A DNA stretch of 43,492 nt from DASUBV01 sp035763085 (GTDB lineage Bacteria; Actinomycetota; Actinomycetes; Streptosporangiales; Streptosporangiaceae). Below, one piece after another: positions 15,329 through 22,576 of the stretch (positions within the stretch are counted from its first letter, which is position 1; every line of letters begins with the position of its first letter). A model generated the notes under the pieces. That model searched no databases. It worked only from the letters and a program-made list of their open reading frames with translations, and was not told the origin of the DNA. Position numbers and translations under genes: made by a program. The stretch spans positions 1-43,492 of the forward strand of contig DASUBV010000408.1 of NCBI GenBank assembly GCA_035763085.1. Reading direction: 5' to 3'.

Positions 15329-16690
15329 GTGGACAGGCAGGAAGAGTTCGTACTGCGGACGCTGGAGGAGCGGGACATCCGCTTCGTGCGCCTGTGGTTC
15401 ACCGACGTGCTGGGATACCTCAAGTCGGTGGCCGTGGCTCCCGCCGAGCTGGAAGGCGCGTTCGCCGAGGGTATCGGCTTCGACGGCTCGGCCATCGAGG
15501 GCTTCGCCCGGGTCTACGAGGCGGACATGATCGCCCGGCCGGACCCGTCGACGTTCCAGCTGATGCCCGTCGGCGATGACTCGGCCGGCACCGGCCGGAT
15601 GTTCTGCGACATCCTGCAGCCCGACGGGACGCCGTCGTTCGCCGACCCGCGCTACGTGCTCAAGCGGGCCCTGGCCCGCGCCGGGCAGCTGGGCTTCACC
15701 TTCTATACCCATCCCGAGATCGAGTTCTTCCTGCTCAACGAGCGGCCCGAGCCGGGTACCAGGCCGCGGCCCATCGACTCCGGCGGCTACTTCGACCACA
15801 CCCCGCACGCCATCGCCCACGACTTCCGCCGCGAGGCCATCTCGATGCTGGAGGCCCTGGGCATCTCGGTGGAGTTCAGCCACCACGAGGGCGCGCCCGG
15901 CCAGCAGGAGATCGACCTGCGCTACGCCGACGCGCTGAGCACCGCCGACAACATCATGACCTTCCGGCTGGCCATGAAGGAGGTGGCGCTGCAGCAGGGG
16001 GTCTACGCCTCGTTCATGCCCAAGCCGTTCAGCGAGTATCCCGGCTCTGGGATGCATACCCATATGTCGCTGTTCGAGGGGGATCGCAACGTCTTCCACG
16101 AGCCGGGCGCGGAGTTCCAGATCTCCAAGGTCGGCCGGGCGTTCATCGCCGGGCTGCTCCGGCACGCGGCCGAGATCACCGCGGTGTGCAACCAGTGGGT
16201 CAACTCCTACAAGCGGCTGTGGGGCGGCACCGAGCGGATCGCCGGGGCCGGCGGCGAGGCGCCCGCCTACATCTGCTGGGGGCACAACAACCGCTCGGCG
16301 CTGATCCGGGTGCCCATGTACAAGCCGCTGAAGGGCAACGCCACCCGGATCGAGTTCCGGTCCATAGACCCGGCGTGCAACCCCTACCTGGCGTTCGCGG
16401 TCATCCTCAGCGCGGGGCTGAGGGGGATCGAGGAGGACTACGAGCTGCCGCCCGGCGCCGAGGACGACGTATGGGCGCTGACCTCGGCCGAGCGGCACGC
16501 ACTGGGCATCGAGCCGCTGCCGCAGAGCCTGTCCGACGCGATCACCGTCATGCAGCGCAGCGAGCTGGTCGCCGAGGCGCTGGGCGAGCAGGTGTTCGAC
16601 TTCTTCCTGCGCAACAAGCGCGAGGAGTGGCAGGAGTACCGCCGCCAGGTCACCCAGTTCGAGCTGGACCGCTACCTGCCGGTCCTGTGA
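15329..16690 (+). CDS. glnA2: Glutamine synthetase-like enzyme, GlnA2 type
   Basis: The start chosen, GTG 15329, gives MDRQEEFVLRTLEERDIRF, matching the start of the mycobacterial GlnA2 as I recall it; GTG 15323 is two codons upstream. The protein (about 453 residues) is a type I synthetase with the beta-grasp domain (FDGSAIEGF) and catalytic domain: HPEIEFFLL, SHHEGAPGQQEIDL, GSGMHTHMSLF, QWVNSYKRL and the arginine-bearing RIEFRSIDPACNPY. It retains a tyrosine in EDYELPP (codon at 16439), like the adenylylation loop NLYDLPP of classical GS. GlnA2 of Streptomyces coelicolor is reported to be a gamma-glutamylpolyamine synthetase, so polyamine use is possible here. Confidence 0.88.
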   Translation: MDRQEEFVLRTLEERDIRFVRLWFTDVLGYLKSVAVAPAELEGAFAEGIGFDGSAIEGFARVYEADMIARPDPSTFQLMPVGDDSAGTGRMFCDILQPDGTPSFADPRYVLKRALARAGQLGFTFYTHPEIEFFLLNERPEPGTRPRPIDSGGYFDHTPHAIAHDFRREAISMLEALGISVEFSHHEGAPGQQEIDLRYADALSTADNIMTFRLAMKEVALQQGVYASFMPKPFSEYPGSGMHTHMSLFEGDRNVFHEPGAEFQISKVGRAFIAGLLRHAAEITAVCNQWVNSYKRLWGGTERIAGAGGEAPAYICWGHNNRSALIRVPMYKPLKGNATRIEFRSIDPACNPYLAFAVILSAGLRGIEEDYELPPGAEDDVWALTSAERHALGIEPLPQSLSDAITVMQRSELVAEALGEQVFDFFLRNKREEWQEYRRQVTQFELDRYLPVL

Positions 16691-16709
16691 GGCCGCCGGG
16701 CGCGGGCGG

Positions 16710-17633
16710 TCAGCTCACCGGCGGCGGGTTGCTGTCCGAGCTGGCCGCCAGGACCGGGTCCCAGCCGCAGACCGCGCACGCGTGCCGGAACGCTGACCGG
16801 GCGAACTCCAGCGCCGTGGCCTGCGGGTCCGCCGCGGACCTGACGTCATCCCAGTCCAGGACGTACTCGCCGAGCCCGGCCTCCCAGCGCGCGGCGGACG
16901 GCTCGAGGGCCGCCTCGGCGAAGCCGGGCGGCGCGGGATGCGCGTAGGCGTAGAACGCGGCCTTGCCGTACCGGGCGTCGCCGGGCCACCAGCCGACGGC
17001 GACCTCCTGGGCGTCCATGGCATTGCGCATGATGAAGTCATCTGACGGCGGCTCGGCGGGCTGGCCTGAGAACAGGCTCACGGCCAGGTCGAACGACCCC
17101 CACCAGGCGTTCACCGGGGTCGACCGGCCGCGGTAGGGCGCCCGGAACGCGGCCAGCACCAGGGCGGCCCGGGCGGCCGCGGCGAAATAGCGGGCCGCCT
17201 GCGCGGGGTCATAGGTGGCGTGCTCGCGGTCGGCATCCAGCGGCACGCTCCAGCTGACCTCCTGCGGCGTCGGGTCGATCGCCACCGGGCCGCCGGCCCG
17301 CCGCACGGCGGCCAGCACCGCGCCGGTCACGTCGGCCACGGCCCGGTCGGGCCCCAGCGGGATCCGGTCCCCGCCGCCCCGGCTGCTGTGCTCCACCACG
17401 GCCTCGTGGCTGCGCAGGTCCAGGGCGATGACCAGGGTCCCGGAGCCGTCCGGGGCGGGCAGCGGGCCGGTCTCCCAGCCCCGTGCGGTCAGCCGCAGCG
17501 CCGCGTGCTGCAGCTGCGGCTCGGGCGGCGCCAGCGTGGCCGCCAGCTTGCCCAGTACCTGGGTGTGCGCGTGCAGGGTGTCGCAGGTCTCCTGCCACTG
17601 CTGGTAGGAGACCGCCGGCCAGGTCTGATCCAT
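16710..17633 (-). CDS. DUF5996 family protein
   Basis: This 307-residue protein starts WPAVSYQQWQETCDTLHAHTQVLGKLAATLAPPEPQLQHAALRLTARGWETGPL, the hallmark start of DUF5996 (W-P-x-L-x-Y-x-x-W-x-x-T-x-x-T-L-H-x-x-x-Q). The middle has FRAPYRGRSTPVNAWWGSFDLAVSLFSG and the end EYVLDWDDVRSAADPQATALEFARSAFRHAC, both typical of the family. No biochemical role is known to me. A TAACCT box lies six bases before the ATG on the minus strand (17645-17640), so it looks leaderless. It converges with glnA2 with only about 20 bases between. Confidence 0.85.
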   Translation of the reverse strand: MDQTWPAVSYQQWQETCDTLHAHTQVLGKLAATLAPPEPQLQHAALRLTARGWETGPLPAPDGSGTLVIALDLRSHEAVVEHSSRGGGDRIPLGPDRAVADVTGAVLAAVRRAGGPVAIDPTPQEVSWSVPLDADREHATYDPAQAARYFAAAARAALVLAAFRAPYRGRSTPVNAWWGSFDLAVSLFSGQPAEPPSDDFIMRNAMDAQEVAVGWWPGDARYGKAAFYAYAHPAPPGFAEAALEPSAARWEAGLGEYVLDWDDVRSAADPQATALEFARSAFRHACAVCGWDPVLAASSDSNPPPVS

Positions 17634-17642
17634 AGCCGCAGG

Positions 17643-18584
17643 TTATCGCGGCCCGGCCGGGCCGGCCGGGCACAGCACCACCGCCGCGCCGTGCGTGCCG
17701 GCCCGGGCCCGGTCCAGGGCCGCGCCGGCCTGCTCCAGCGGGTAGCGGGCGGCGATCGGGACGGTGAGCGCGCCGCCAGCCAGCAGCCCGGTCAGCCGCC
17801 GCAGCCCGGTACCGTCCGGGATCACCTGGACGGCGCGGACGGTGATGCCGCGCTCGGCGGCCGGCGCGTCGCCGGTGATGGTGGCCAGGGCGCCGCCATC
17901 CCGGACGGCGGCCAGCGCGTCGTGCTCCCCGCCGCGTGCCGCGTTGGCTGCGGCGTCCGCGCCGCCCCCGGTCAGCATCCGCACCTGGGCGGGCCAGGCC
18001 GGCTGGCGGTAGTCCAGGACCGCGGCAGCCCCCAGCGCGGCGACCCGGTCCGCGCTGGACGGCCCGGCGGTGGCGATGACCCGGGCGCCGGCCAGCCGGG
18101 CGAGCTGGACCAGCACCCCGCCGGTGACCCCGCCGGCCCCGTGCACCAGCACCGTCTGGCTCGGCCGGACCTCCAGGGCGGTCAGGACCTGGTCAGCGGT
18201 GAGCACGGGCACCGGCAGCGCCGCGGCAACGTCATCGGGTACGCCGCGCGGCACCGGGGCGACGTCGGCCGCCGCGGCAATGAACTGCCCGGCCCAGCAG
18301 CCCTGCTCGCGCAGCGGCAGCGAGTGCGCGGTGACCCGGCGGCCGGCCAGCCAGCCGTCCGCGGCGTCGGCCGCCGCGGTGACCAGCCCGGCGGCGGTCA
18401 CGCCTAGCGCCATCGGCGGCTGCGCCCCGGTGTCCCAGCTGCCGGAACGGACGAATTCGTCCCAGTTGCCCACCCCGGCGGCGCGGACCTCGATCAGTAC
18501 CTCCCCGGCCCGCAGCGGCCGGGGCTCGGGCAGCTCCAGTGCCTCGATCTCGCCGCCTGCCCGGCGCACTCCCGCCGCTCGCAT
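17643..18584 (-). CDS. Quinone oxidoreductase-like MDR dehydrogenase
   Basis: The 313-residue protein is a medium-chain dehydrogenase/reductase. The N-terminal catalytic domain has PLRAGEVLIEVRAAGVGNWDEFVRSG. The cofactor domain has VLVHGAGGVTGGVLVQLARLAGARVIATAGPSSADRVAALGAAAVLDYR, the A-x-G-G-V-G NADPH-binding motif. The C-terminus ends QAGAALDRARAGTHGAAVVL. No structural-zinc cysteine cluster or catalytic zinc triad is seen, so it belongs with the zinc-free quinone oxidoreductases. GGGGAGG lies before the ATG at 18584. It ends ten bases before the start codon of the DUF5996 gene, so the two may be cotranscribed. Confidence 0.85.
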   Translation of the reverse strand: MRAAGVRRAGGEIEALELPEPRPLRAGEVLIEVRAAGVGNWDEFVRSGSWDTGAQPPMALGVTAAGLVTAAADAADGWLAGRRVTAHSLPLREQGCWAGQFIAAAADVAPVPRGVPDDVAAALPVPVLTADQVLTALEVRPSQTVLVHGAGGVTGGVLVQLARLAGARVIATAGPSSADRVAALGAAAVLDYRQPAWPAQVRMLTGGGADAAANAARGGEHDALAAVRDGGALATITGDAPAAERGITVRAVQVIPDGTGLRRLTGLLAGGALTVPIAARYPLEQAGAALDRARAGTHGAAVVLCPAGPAGPR

Positions 18585-18709
18585 CCGCCTGTTCCTCCCC
18601 TGGCCGGGCCGCCCGGGCCGGCCGCGCCGCTACCGACGCTACCCCGGCCGCCGCCTAGCCAGCCGCAGGCCGGGCGGCGCGGCGCCGCGGACCCAGGCGG
18701 CGCGGCGGG

Positions 18710-18759
18710 TACGATCCAGCCCCGCCCGGGGCGGGGGACCCCTGGCTCAGGGGGGAACA
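18710..18759 (+). promoter_or_regulatory. Promoter and twin-hairpin leader of a small ORF
   Basis: A TACGAT -10 box lies at 18710-18715. The transcript that would start near 18721 has two adjacent hairpins: CCCCGCC/GGCGGGG (18720-18726 with 18730-18736) and CCCCTG/CAGGGG (18739-18744 with 18748-18753). The second hairpin ties up most of the GGGGGGA ribosome binding site (18750-18756) of the GTG at 18760. That layout predicts that translation is blocked unless the stem is opened. No known riboswitch class was recognised. Confidence 0.4.
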
Positions 18760-18840
18760 GTGCCAGATCCGCGGGACGGGCTGATGGTGGCCGGCGGGCA
18801 CTACGACCTGCACAGCGGCCTGGTCACCATCATCGCCTGA
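18760..18840 (+). CDS. Small protein, 26 residues
   Basis: GTG 18760 has GGGGGGA three to four bases upstream and opens a frame ending with TGA at 18838-18840. The peptide begins MPDPRDGLMVAGG and continues HYDLHSGLVTIIA. It is not a shadow of another gene: no other credible frame covers the region. The hairpin leader before it suggests regulated translation. No family is recognised. It could also be a decayed 5' end of a larger gene. The short spacing of the site makes it moderately uncertain. Confidence 0.35.
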   Translation: MPDPRDGLMVAGGHYDLHSGLVTIIA

Positions 18841-18937
18841 CCCCGCGGCCGGCCGGGTCAGCGCCGGGTCAGGCCGCAGCCGATGCCGGATCCCTGGCCG
18901 GCGGTGGCGCCCGCGGCTGGCGGCGCTGGCCCGGCTC

Positions 18938-19525
18938 TCACAGCCACGGGCCGAGGCGGGGGGCCGCGGGGGCGCGGCCGGTCAGCCAGGCGGCCAGCGC
19001 CGGCCCCTCGCCGGCGGCCGCCCGCTTGCGGACGACGTCGGCTAGCAGCGCGGCGGTGAGGCCGGCCGGAAGGTCGGCGAAGGTCAGGCCGGCCCCCAGG
19101 TCGATGGCGTGCACGGCGACCTCGCGGGTGCGCATCCACGGGATCTCGGTGGCCGCGACGGTGCGCCCCTGGGCCGTGATGACGGCCGCCTGCCAGGCGC
19201 CGGCCGGGAGCGCGCCGAGGTCGGCGGCCAGCCCGCTGGCCGACTCGCGGACGAGGCGGCGCAGCTCGGCGGACGGGAGCGTCGCGCCCTGCTCGATCTC
19301 GGCGTTGCGCTGCTCCGGCGAGGCGTACATGCGCTGCTCGGTGCCGGTGGCCGCCCAGCTCGTCAGCCTGCGCAGGGCGCTGGCGTTGAAGTGGACGTGG
19401 GCAATCAGGTGCCGCCGGGTCCAGCCGGGCAGCGGCGTCGGCGCGTCCATCTCGTCGTCGGAGAGCCGGCCCAGGGCATCCAGGAAGAGCCCGGTGGCCT
19501 GGTCCATCCACTCCCGCGTGGTCAT
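18938..19525 (-). CDS. Maleylpyruvate isomerase family (mycothiol-dependent)
   Basis: This 195-residue protein matches the N-terminal helical domain of mycothiol-dependent maleylpyruvate isomerase. LPGWTRRHLIAHVHFNASALRRL supplies the first metal-binding histidine (about His43), and PWMRTREVAVHAIDLGAGL supplies the E-x3-H pair. It isomerises maleylpyruvate, made by gentisate ring cleavage, to fumarylpyruvate. It is shorter than the family's usual 230-250 residues: the C-terminal sterol-carrier-like domain is reduced or absent. Its ATG overlaps the stop of the preceding FAH-family gene (ATGA), so it is the last gene of the gentisate operon. Confidence 0.85.
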   Translation of the reverse strand: MTTREWMDQATGLFLDALGRLSDDEMDAPTPLPGWTRRHLIAHVHFNASALRRLTSWAATGTEQRMYASPEQRNAEIEQGATLPSAELRRLVRESASGLAADLGALPAGAWQAAVITAQGRTVAATEIPWMRTREVAVHAIDLGAGLTFADLPAGLTAALLADVVRKRAAAGEGPALAAWLTGRAPAAPRLGPWL

Positions 19526-20346
19526 GCCGAGCGCGCCGTGTTCTCCAGCCGGCCGATTCCGCCGATCTCGGTGACCACGACGGTGCCGTCGGTGAGGTAG
19601 CGCGGGGGCTTGCGCGCGTGCCCCACGCCGCCGGGGGTGCCGGTGGCGATCACGTCGCCGGGCCGCAGGGTGAGGATCGCGGAGATGTAGCGGACCAGGT
19701 CAACCGGGTCGAACACCAGGTCGGAGGTGTCCGCCTTCTGCATGGGCTCGCCGTCGACGGTGGTCGACAGCGGCAGCACCGGGCGCACGCCGCCCGGCAG
19801 CTCGTCCGGCGTCACGAGCACCGGCCCGAGCGGCGTGGTGGCCTCGAAGGTCTTGCCCTGCAGCCACTCGACCGTGCGGAACTGCCAGTCGCGCACGGAG
19901 ACGTCGTTCATCACCGTGAAGCCGGCGATCGCCTCGGCGGCCTGCTGCTCGTCGGCGTGCCGGACGGTGCGTCCGACGACCACGGTCAGCTCGGCCTCCC
20001 AGTCCACGGCGCCGGACTCGGCGGGCAGCGCGATGTCGTCGGCCGGCCCGATCAGCGCCTCGGTGAACTTGGCGAACAGCGTGGGGTGGGCGGGCAGCTC
20101 GCGGCCCATTTCCAGGATGTGGTTGCGGTAGTTGAGCCCGACGCAGATCACCTTGCCCGGCCGGGGGACGACCGGCGCGAGGCCGGCCGGCCCGGGCAGC
20201 GCCGGGCCGCCGGCCGCCGCCCGCTGCTGCCAGTCCGGCAGCTCCAGCAGGGCGCCGACGTCGGGCAGTCCGAGGTCGGCGTATCCCTGCGCGGTGACCC
20301 TTACGGCGCGGGTCCCCTCGGCGGTCCGGGCAGTGGCGAGTCTCAT
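19522..20346 (-). CDS. Fumarylacetoacetate hydrolase family, probable fumarylpyruvate hydrolase
   Basis: The 274-residue protein has the FAH catalytic fold: VICVGLNYRNHILEMGRELP, then DWEAELTVVVGR (metal-binding glutamates), FTVMNDVSVRDWQFRTVEWLQGKTFEATTPLGPVLV, and VIATGTPGGVGHARKPPRYLTDGTVVVTEIGGIGRLEN near the end. The metal ligands E, E and D are present, as is the lysine of GKTFE. Placed between a gentisate dioxygenase and a maleylpyruvate isomerase, it most probably splits fumarylpyruvate into fumarate and pyruvate. It overlaps both neighbours by four bases, so all three are one transcript. Confidence 0.88.
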   Translation of the reverse strand: MRLATARTAEGTRAVRVTAQGYADLGLPDVGALLELPDWQQRAAAGGPALPGPAGLAPVVPRPGKVICVGLNYRNHILEMGRELPAHPTLFAKFTEALIGPADDIALPAESGAVDWEAELTVVVGRTVRHADEQQAAEAIAGFTVMNDVSVRDWQFRTVEWLQGKTFEATTPLGPVLVTPDELPGGVRPVLPLSTTVDGEPMQKADTSDLVFDPVDLVRYISAILTLRPGDVIATGTPGGVGHARKPPRYLTDGTVVVTEIGGIGRLENTARSA

Positions 20347-21455
20347 GCGAGTTCCTCAGTCTCGACCCGGTCCTGGCCGAGCCGCTCCAGGACGGGAGTG
20401 TCGCTGAACCGGAACAGGTCCAGCCCGGCATCGGTCCGCATGGCCAGGCGCTGCCAGGACGGGACGATGAACAGGTCGCCGCGCTCGACGGACCAGGTCG
20501 TGTCGCCGACGGTGACCTGCCCGGCGCCCTCGAAGACCTGGAAGACCGACGAGCCGACCTCGCGGCGGCCGGCGGTCCGGGTGCCCGCCGCAAGCCGGTG
20601 GAACTCCGTGCGGATCGTCGGCATCACGTCGCCGCCCGTCGCGGGGTTGGTGTACCGGACGGCAGCGTGCCCGGGCTCGACCGTGGCCGGGTGGCCCTCC
20701 GCCTCCAGCGCGAGCTGCTCGGCCAGGGCGCGGTCGGTGTGCTCCCACCGGTAGGCCAGCAGCGGCGTGGCCCTGGCGGGCGTCAGGTGAGTGAGCGGCC
20801 GCAGGCCCGGGTGGCCCCACAATCGCTCGGAACGAGATCGCTCCGGCGCGCTGGTGTCGTCCACCTCGTCGGGGCCCAGCTCGAAGAACGCCGAGTCGGC
20901 GAAGTGCTGGAAGGGGATGTCCAGGCCGTCGATCCAGGCCATGGGCGCGTCGCTGGTGTTGTGGTGGCCGTGCCAGTTCCAGCCGGCCTGCGGCAGGAAG
21001 TCGCCGCGGCGCATGGCGACCGGGTCGCCGTTGACGACCGTCCAGACGCCCTCTCCCTCGACGACGAAGCGGAACGCGTTCTGCGTGTGCCGGTGCACGG
21101 GGGCGTCCTCGCGCGGGTTGAGGTACTGGATGGCCGCCCACAGGGTCGGGGTGGCGAACGGCCGCCCGTCCAGGCCCGGGTTGGCCAGCGCGATCGCGCG
21201 CCGCTCACCGCCCCGGCCCACCGGTACCAGGTCGCCGGCGCGACGCGCCAGCGGCACCAGGTCGGCCCAGCGCCAGCAGTGCGCCAGCGCGGCCGGGCGC
21301 GGCGTGGTCGGCATGAGGTCGCCGATCTCGGTCCACAGCGGGACCAGGAGCTCCTTCTCGAACCCGCGGTACAGCTCCTCCAGCGCCGGGGTGCGCGGCG
21401 GCTGGCCCGGCCCGTCCGTCGCGGTGATGGTGACCGGGGAGTGTCCTGCGCTCAT
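20343..21455 (-). CDS. Gentisate 1,2-dioxygenase
   Basis: This 370-residue bicupin opens the ring of gentisate (2,5-dihydroxybenzoate) with Fe(II) and oxygen to give maleylpyruvate. The N-terminal cupin holds IQYLNPREDAPVHRHTQNAFRFVVEGEGVWTVVNGDPVAMRRGDFLPQAGWNWHGHHN, with the H-x-H and late H metal ligands. The C-terminal cupin (TIRTEFHRLAAGTRTAGRREVGSSVFQVFEGAGQVTVG) lacks the full ligand set, as is usual for the family. It starts the overlapping operon with the FAH-type hydrolase and the isomerase, and is divergent from the IclR regulator across 71 bases with a clear inverted repeat. GGAGGAGG precedes the start. Confidence 0.92.
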   Translation of the reverse strand: MSAGHSPVTITATDGPGQPPRTPALEELYRGFEKELLVPLWTEIGDLMPTTPRPAALAHCWRWADLVPLARRAGDLVPVGRGGERRAIALANPGLDGRPFATPTLWAAIQYLNPREDAPVHRHTQNAFRFVVEGEGVWTVVNGDPVAMRRGDFLPQAGWNWHGHHNTSDAPMAWIDGLDIPFQHFADSAFFELGPDEVDDTSAPERSRSERLWGHPGLRPLTHLTPARATPLLAYRWEHTDRALAEQLALEAEGHPATVEPGHAAVRYTNPATGGDVMPTIRTEFHRLAAGTRTAGRREVGSSVFQVFEGAGQVTVGDTTWSVERGDLFIVPSWQRLAMRTDAGLDLFRFSDTPVLERLGQDRVETEELA

Positions 21456-21497
21456 TGTCGTCCTCCTCCTGATGGCCGTGCTTCGAGGCTGCTCGGT

Positions 21498-21524
21498 TTC
21501 TGCACCAGAAGATAGGATTTTCTG
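21498..21524. promoter_or_regulatory. Operator-like inverted repeats between the gentisate operon and iclR-type gene
   Basis: TTCTG (21498-21502), a three-base spacer and CAGAA (21506-21510) form a perfect palindrome. A third TTCTG lies at 21520-21524, next to GATAGGA, a word that also starts the operators at 22491 and near 27072. The site lies immediately before the IclR start and about 45 bases from the dioxygenase start, where one bound regulator could control both directions. Confidence 0.5.
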
Positions 21525-21526
21525 CT

Positions 21527-22267
21527 GTGAAGAACCGGCCGCCCTATGCCATCGCCTCCGTCGATTCCGCGCTGGTCCTCGCCACCCTCCTGCAGCTGGA
21601 GGGATCGATGCGGGTGACCGACGCCGCCGAGCGCCTCGGCGTCGCGGTGTCGACCGCGCACCGGCTGCTCGGGATGCTCGTCTACCGCGACTTCGCCGAG
21701 CAGCTGCCCGACCGGCGGTACGGCGCCGGCCCGCTGCTGCGCAGCGGTCCGGTCCCGCAGACGCCGGTCGCCCGTCTCCGGGAGGCGGCCATGCCGCACC
21801 TGCGCCGGCTGGTCGACGCGCAGGGGGAGACGGCCAACCTGATGGTGCTGGCCGGCGCCGACGTTCGCTTCGTCGCCACGGTCGAGTGCGGTCACGTCCT
21901 GCGCGTCGGCGACCGGACCGGCCGGAGCCTGCCCGCGCACCGGAGCTCCGGCGGGAAGGCCGTCCTCGCCGGCCTGCCTGCGGAGGAGCTGGGTGCGCTC
22001 CTGGCGGGCGTCGACGACAACGCGGTGCCGCGGCTGCAGCGCGAGCTGCGCACCATCCGCCGCCGGGGCTTCGCGGTCAATGACCGGGAGACCGAGGACG
22101 GGCTGACGGCGATCGGCGTCGCCATCCCGAGCCGGGACGGCGCACCGCGCGCCGCGATCTGCCTCGCCATGCCCACGGCCCGGTACGCCCTGGACCTGGT
22201 GCCGGCGTGGGCAGCGGCCCTCACCGCGGCGGCCGAGCAGGTGGCCCTCGATCCCGGGGTCACCTGA
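21527..22267 (+). CDS. IclR-family transcriptional regulator
   Basis: The 246-residue protein has the IclR plan. The winged helix lies near the N-terminus (SVDSALVLATLLQLEGSMRVTDAAERLGVAVSTAHRLLGMLVYRDFAEQLPDRRYGAG, about residues 12-69). The effector domain follows: LRRLVDAQGETANLMVLAGADVRFVATVECGHVLRVGDRTGRSLPAHRSSGGKAVLAGL, ending in PSRDGAPRAAICLAMPTARY. IclR proteins often sense aromatic acids. It is divergent from the gentisate operon and upstream of the second catabolic set, so gentisate or a hydroxybenzoate is a plausible effector. Start GTG 21527 abuts the inverted repeat. Confidence 0.88.
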   Translation: MKNRPPYAIASVDSALVLATLLQLEGSMRVTDAAERLGVAVSTAHRLLGMLVYRDFAEQLPDRRYGAGPLLRSGPVPQTPVARLREAAMPHLRRLVDAQGETANLMVLAGADVRFVATVECGHVLRVGDRTGRSLPAHRSSGGKAVLAGLPAEELGALLAGVDDNAVPRLQRELRTIRRRGFAVNDRETEDGLTAIGVAIPSRDGAPRAAICLAMPTARYALDLVPAWAAALTAAAEQVALDPGVT

Positions 22268-22458
22268 CCCTGCGCCTCCGGTCTTTCCCGTACGTTCCCC
22301 CGGCGCCCGGCGCGGCGGAGCAGCGGGGATGACGTCCCGGGCGATCGTCTCGCGAGCTCGCCGGAGCGCTGGCGTGAGCGGGGCGCCGGGAGCGAGCGGG
22401 AAGAGGTCGCGGCGAGCGGCCCGCCGCGCGAGGGTCGCGCCGGCCGGGTGCTGCTGTC

Positions 22459-22576
22459 TTGACGCTGGCTTCAGCCGCCCACTACCGTTCGATAGGACGT
22501 ATACGGAACAATTCACATCTCCGTGACCCGCAGGTCGGGGCGGATGCCGGGAAGGGGCCGCGGTGGGCGCACCACG
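22459..22576 (+). promoter_or_regulatory. Duplicated promoter, operator and translation leader, copy A
   Basis: TTGACG (22459-22464) and TACCGT (22483-22488) have an 18-base spacing. They are followed at the expected start of transcription by ATAGGACGTA, then TACGGAACAAT (22492-22512), which contains the perfect palindrome CGTATACG. GGAAGGGGCCGC and the first codons, GTG-GGC-GCA-CCA, follow. The same order of blocks recurs at 27035-27159 before the ABC importer. The rest of the 295-base gap (22268-22458) shows no gene. Confidence 0.65.

Noticed and set aside
14945..16498. 517-residue minus-strand frame across the dehydrogenase and glnA2
   Set aside because: It runs opposite two well-supported genes and lacks any family pattern.
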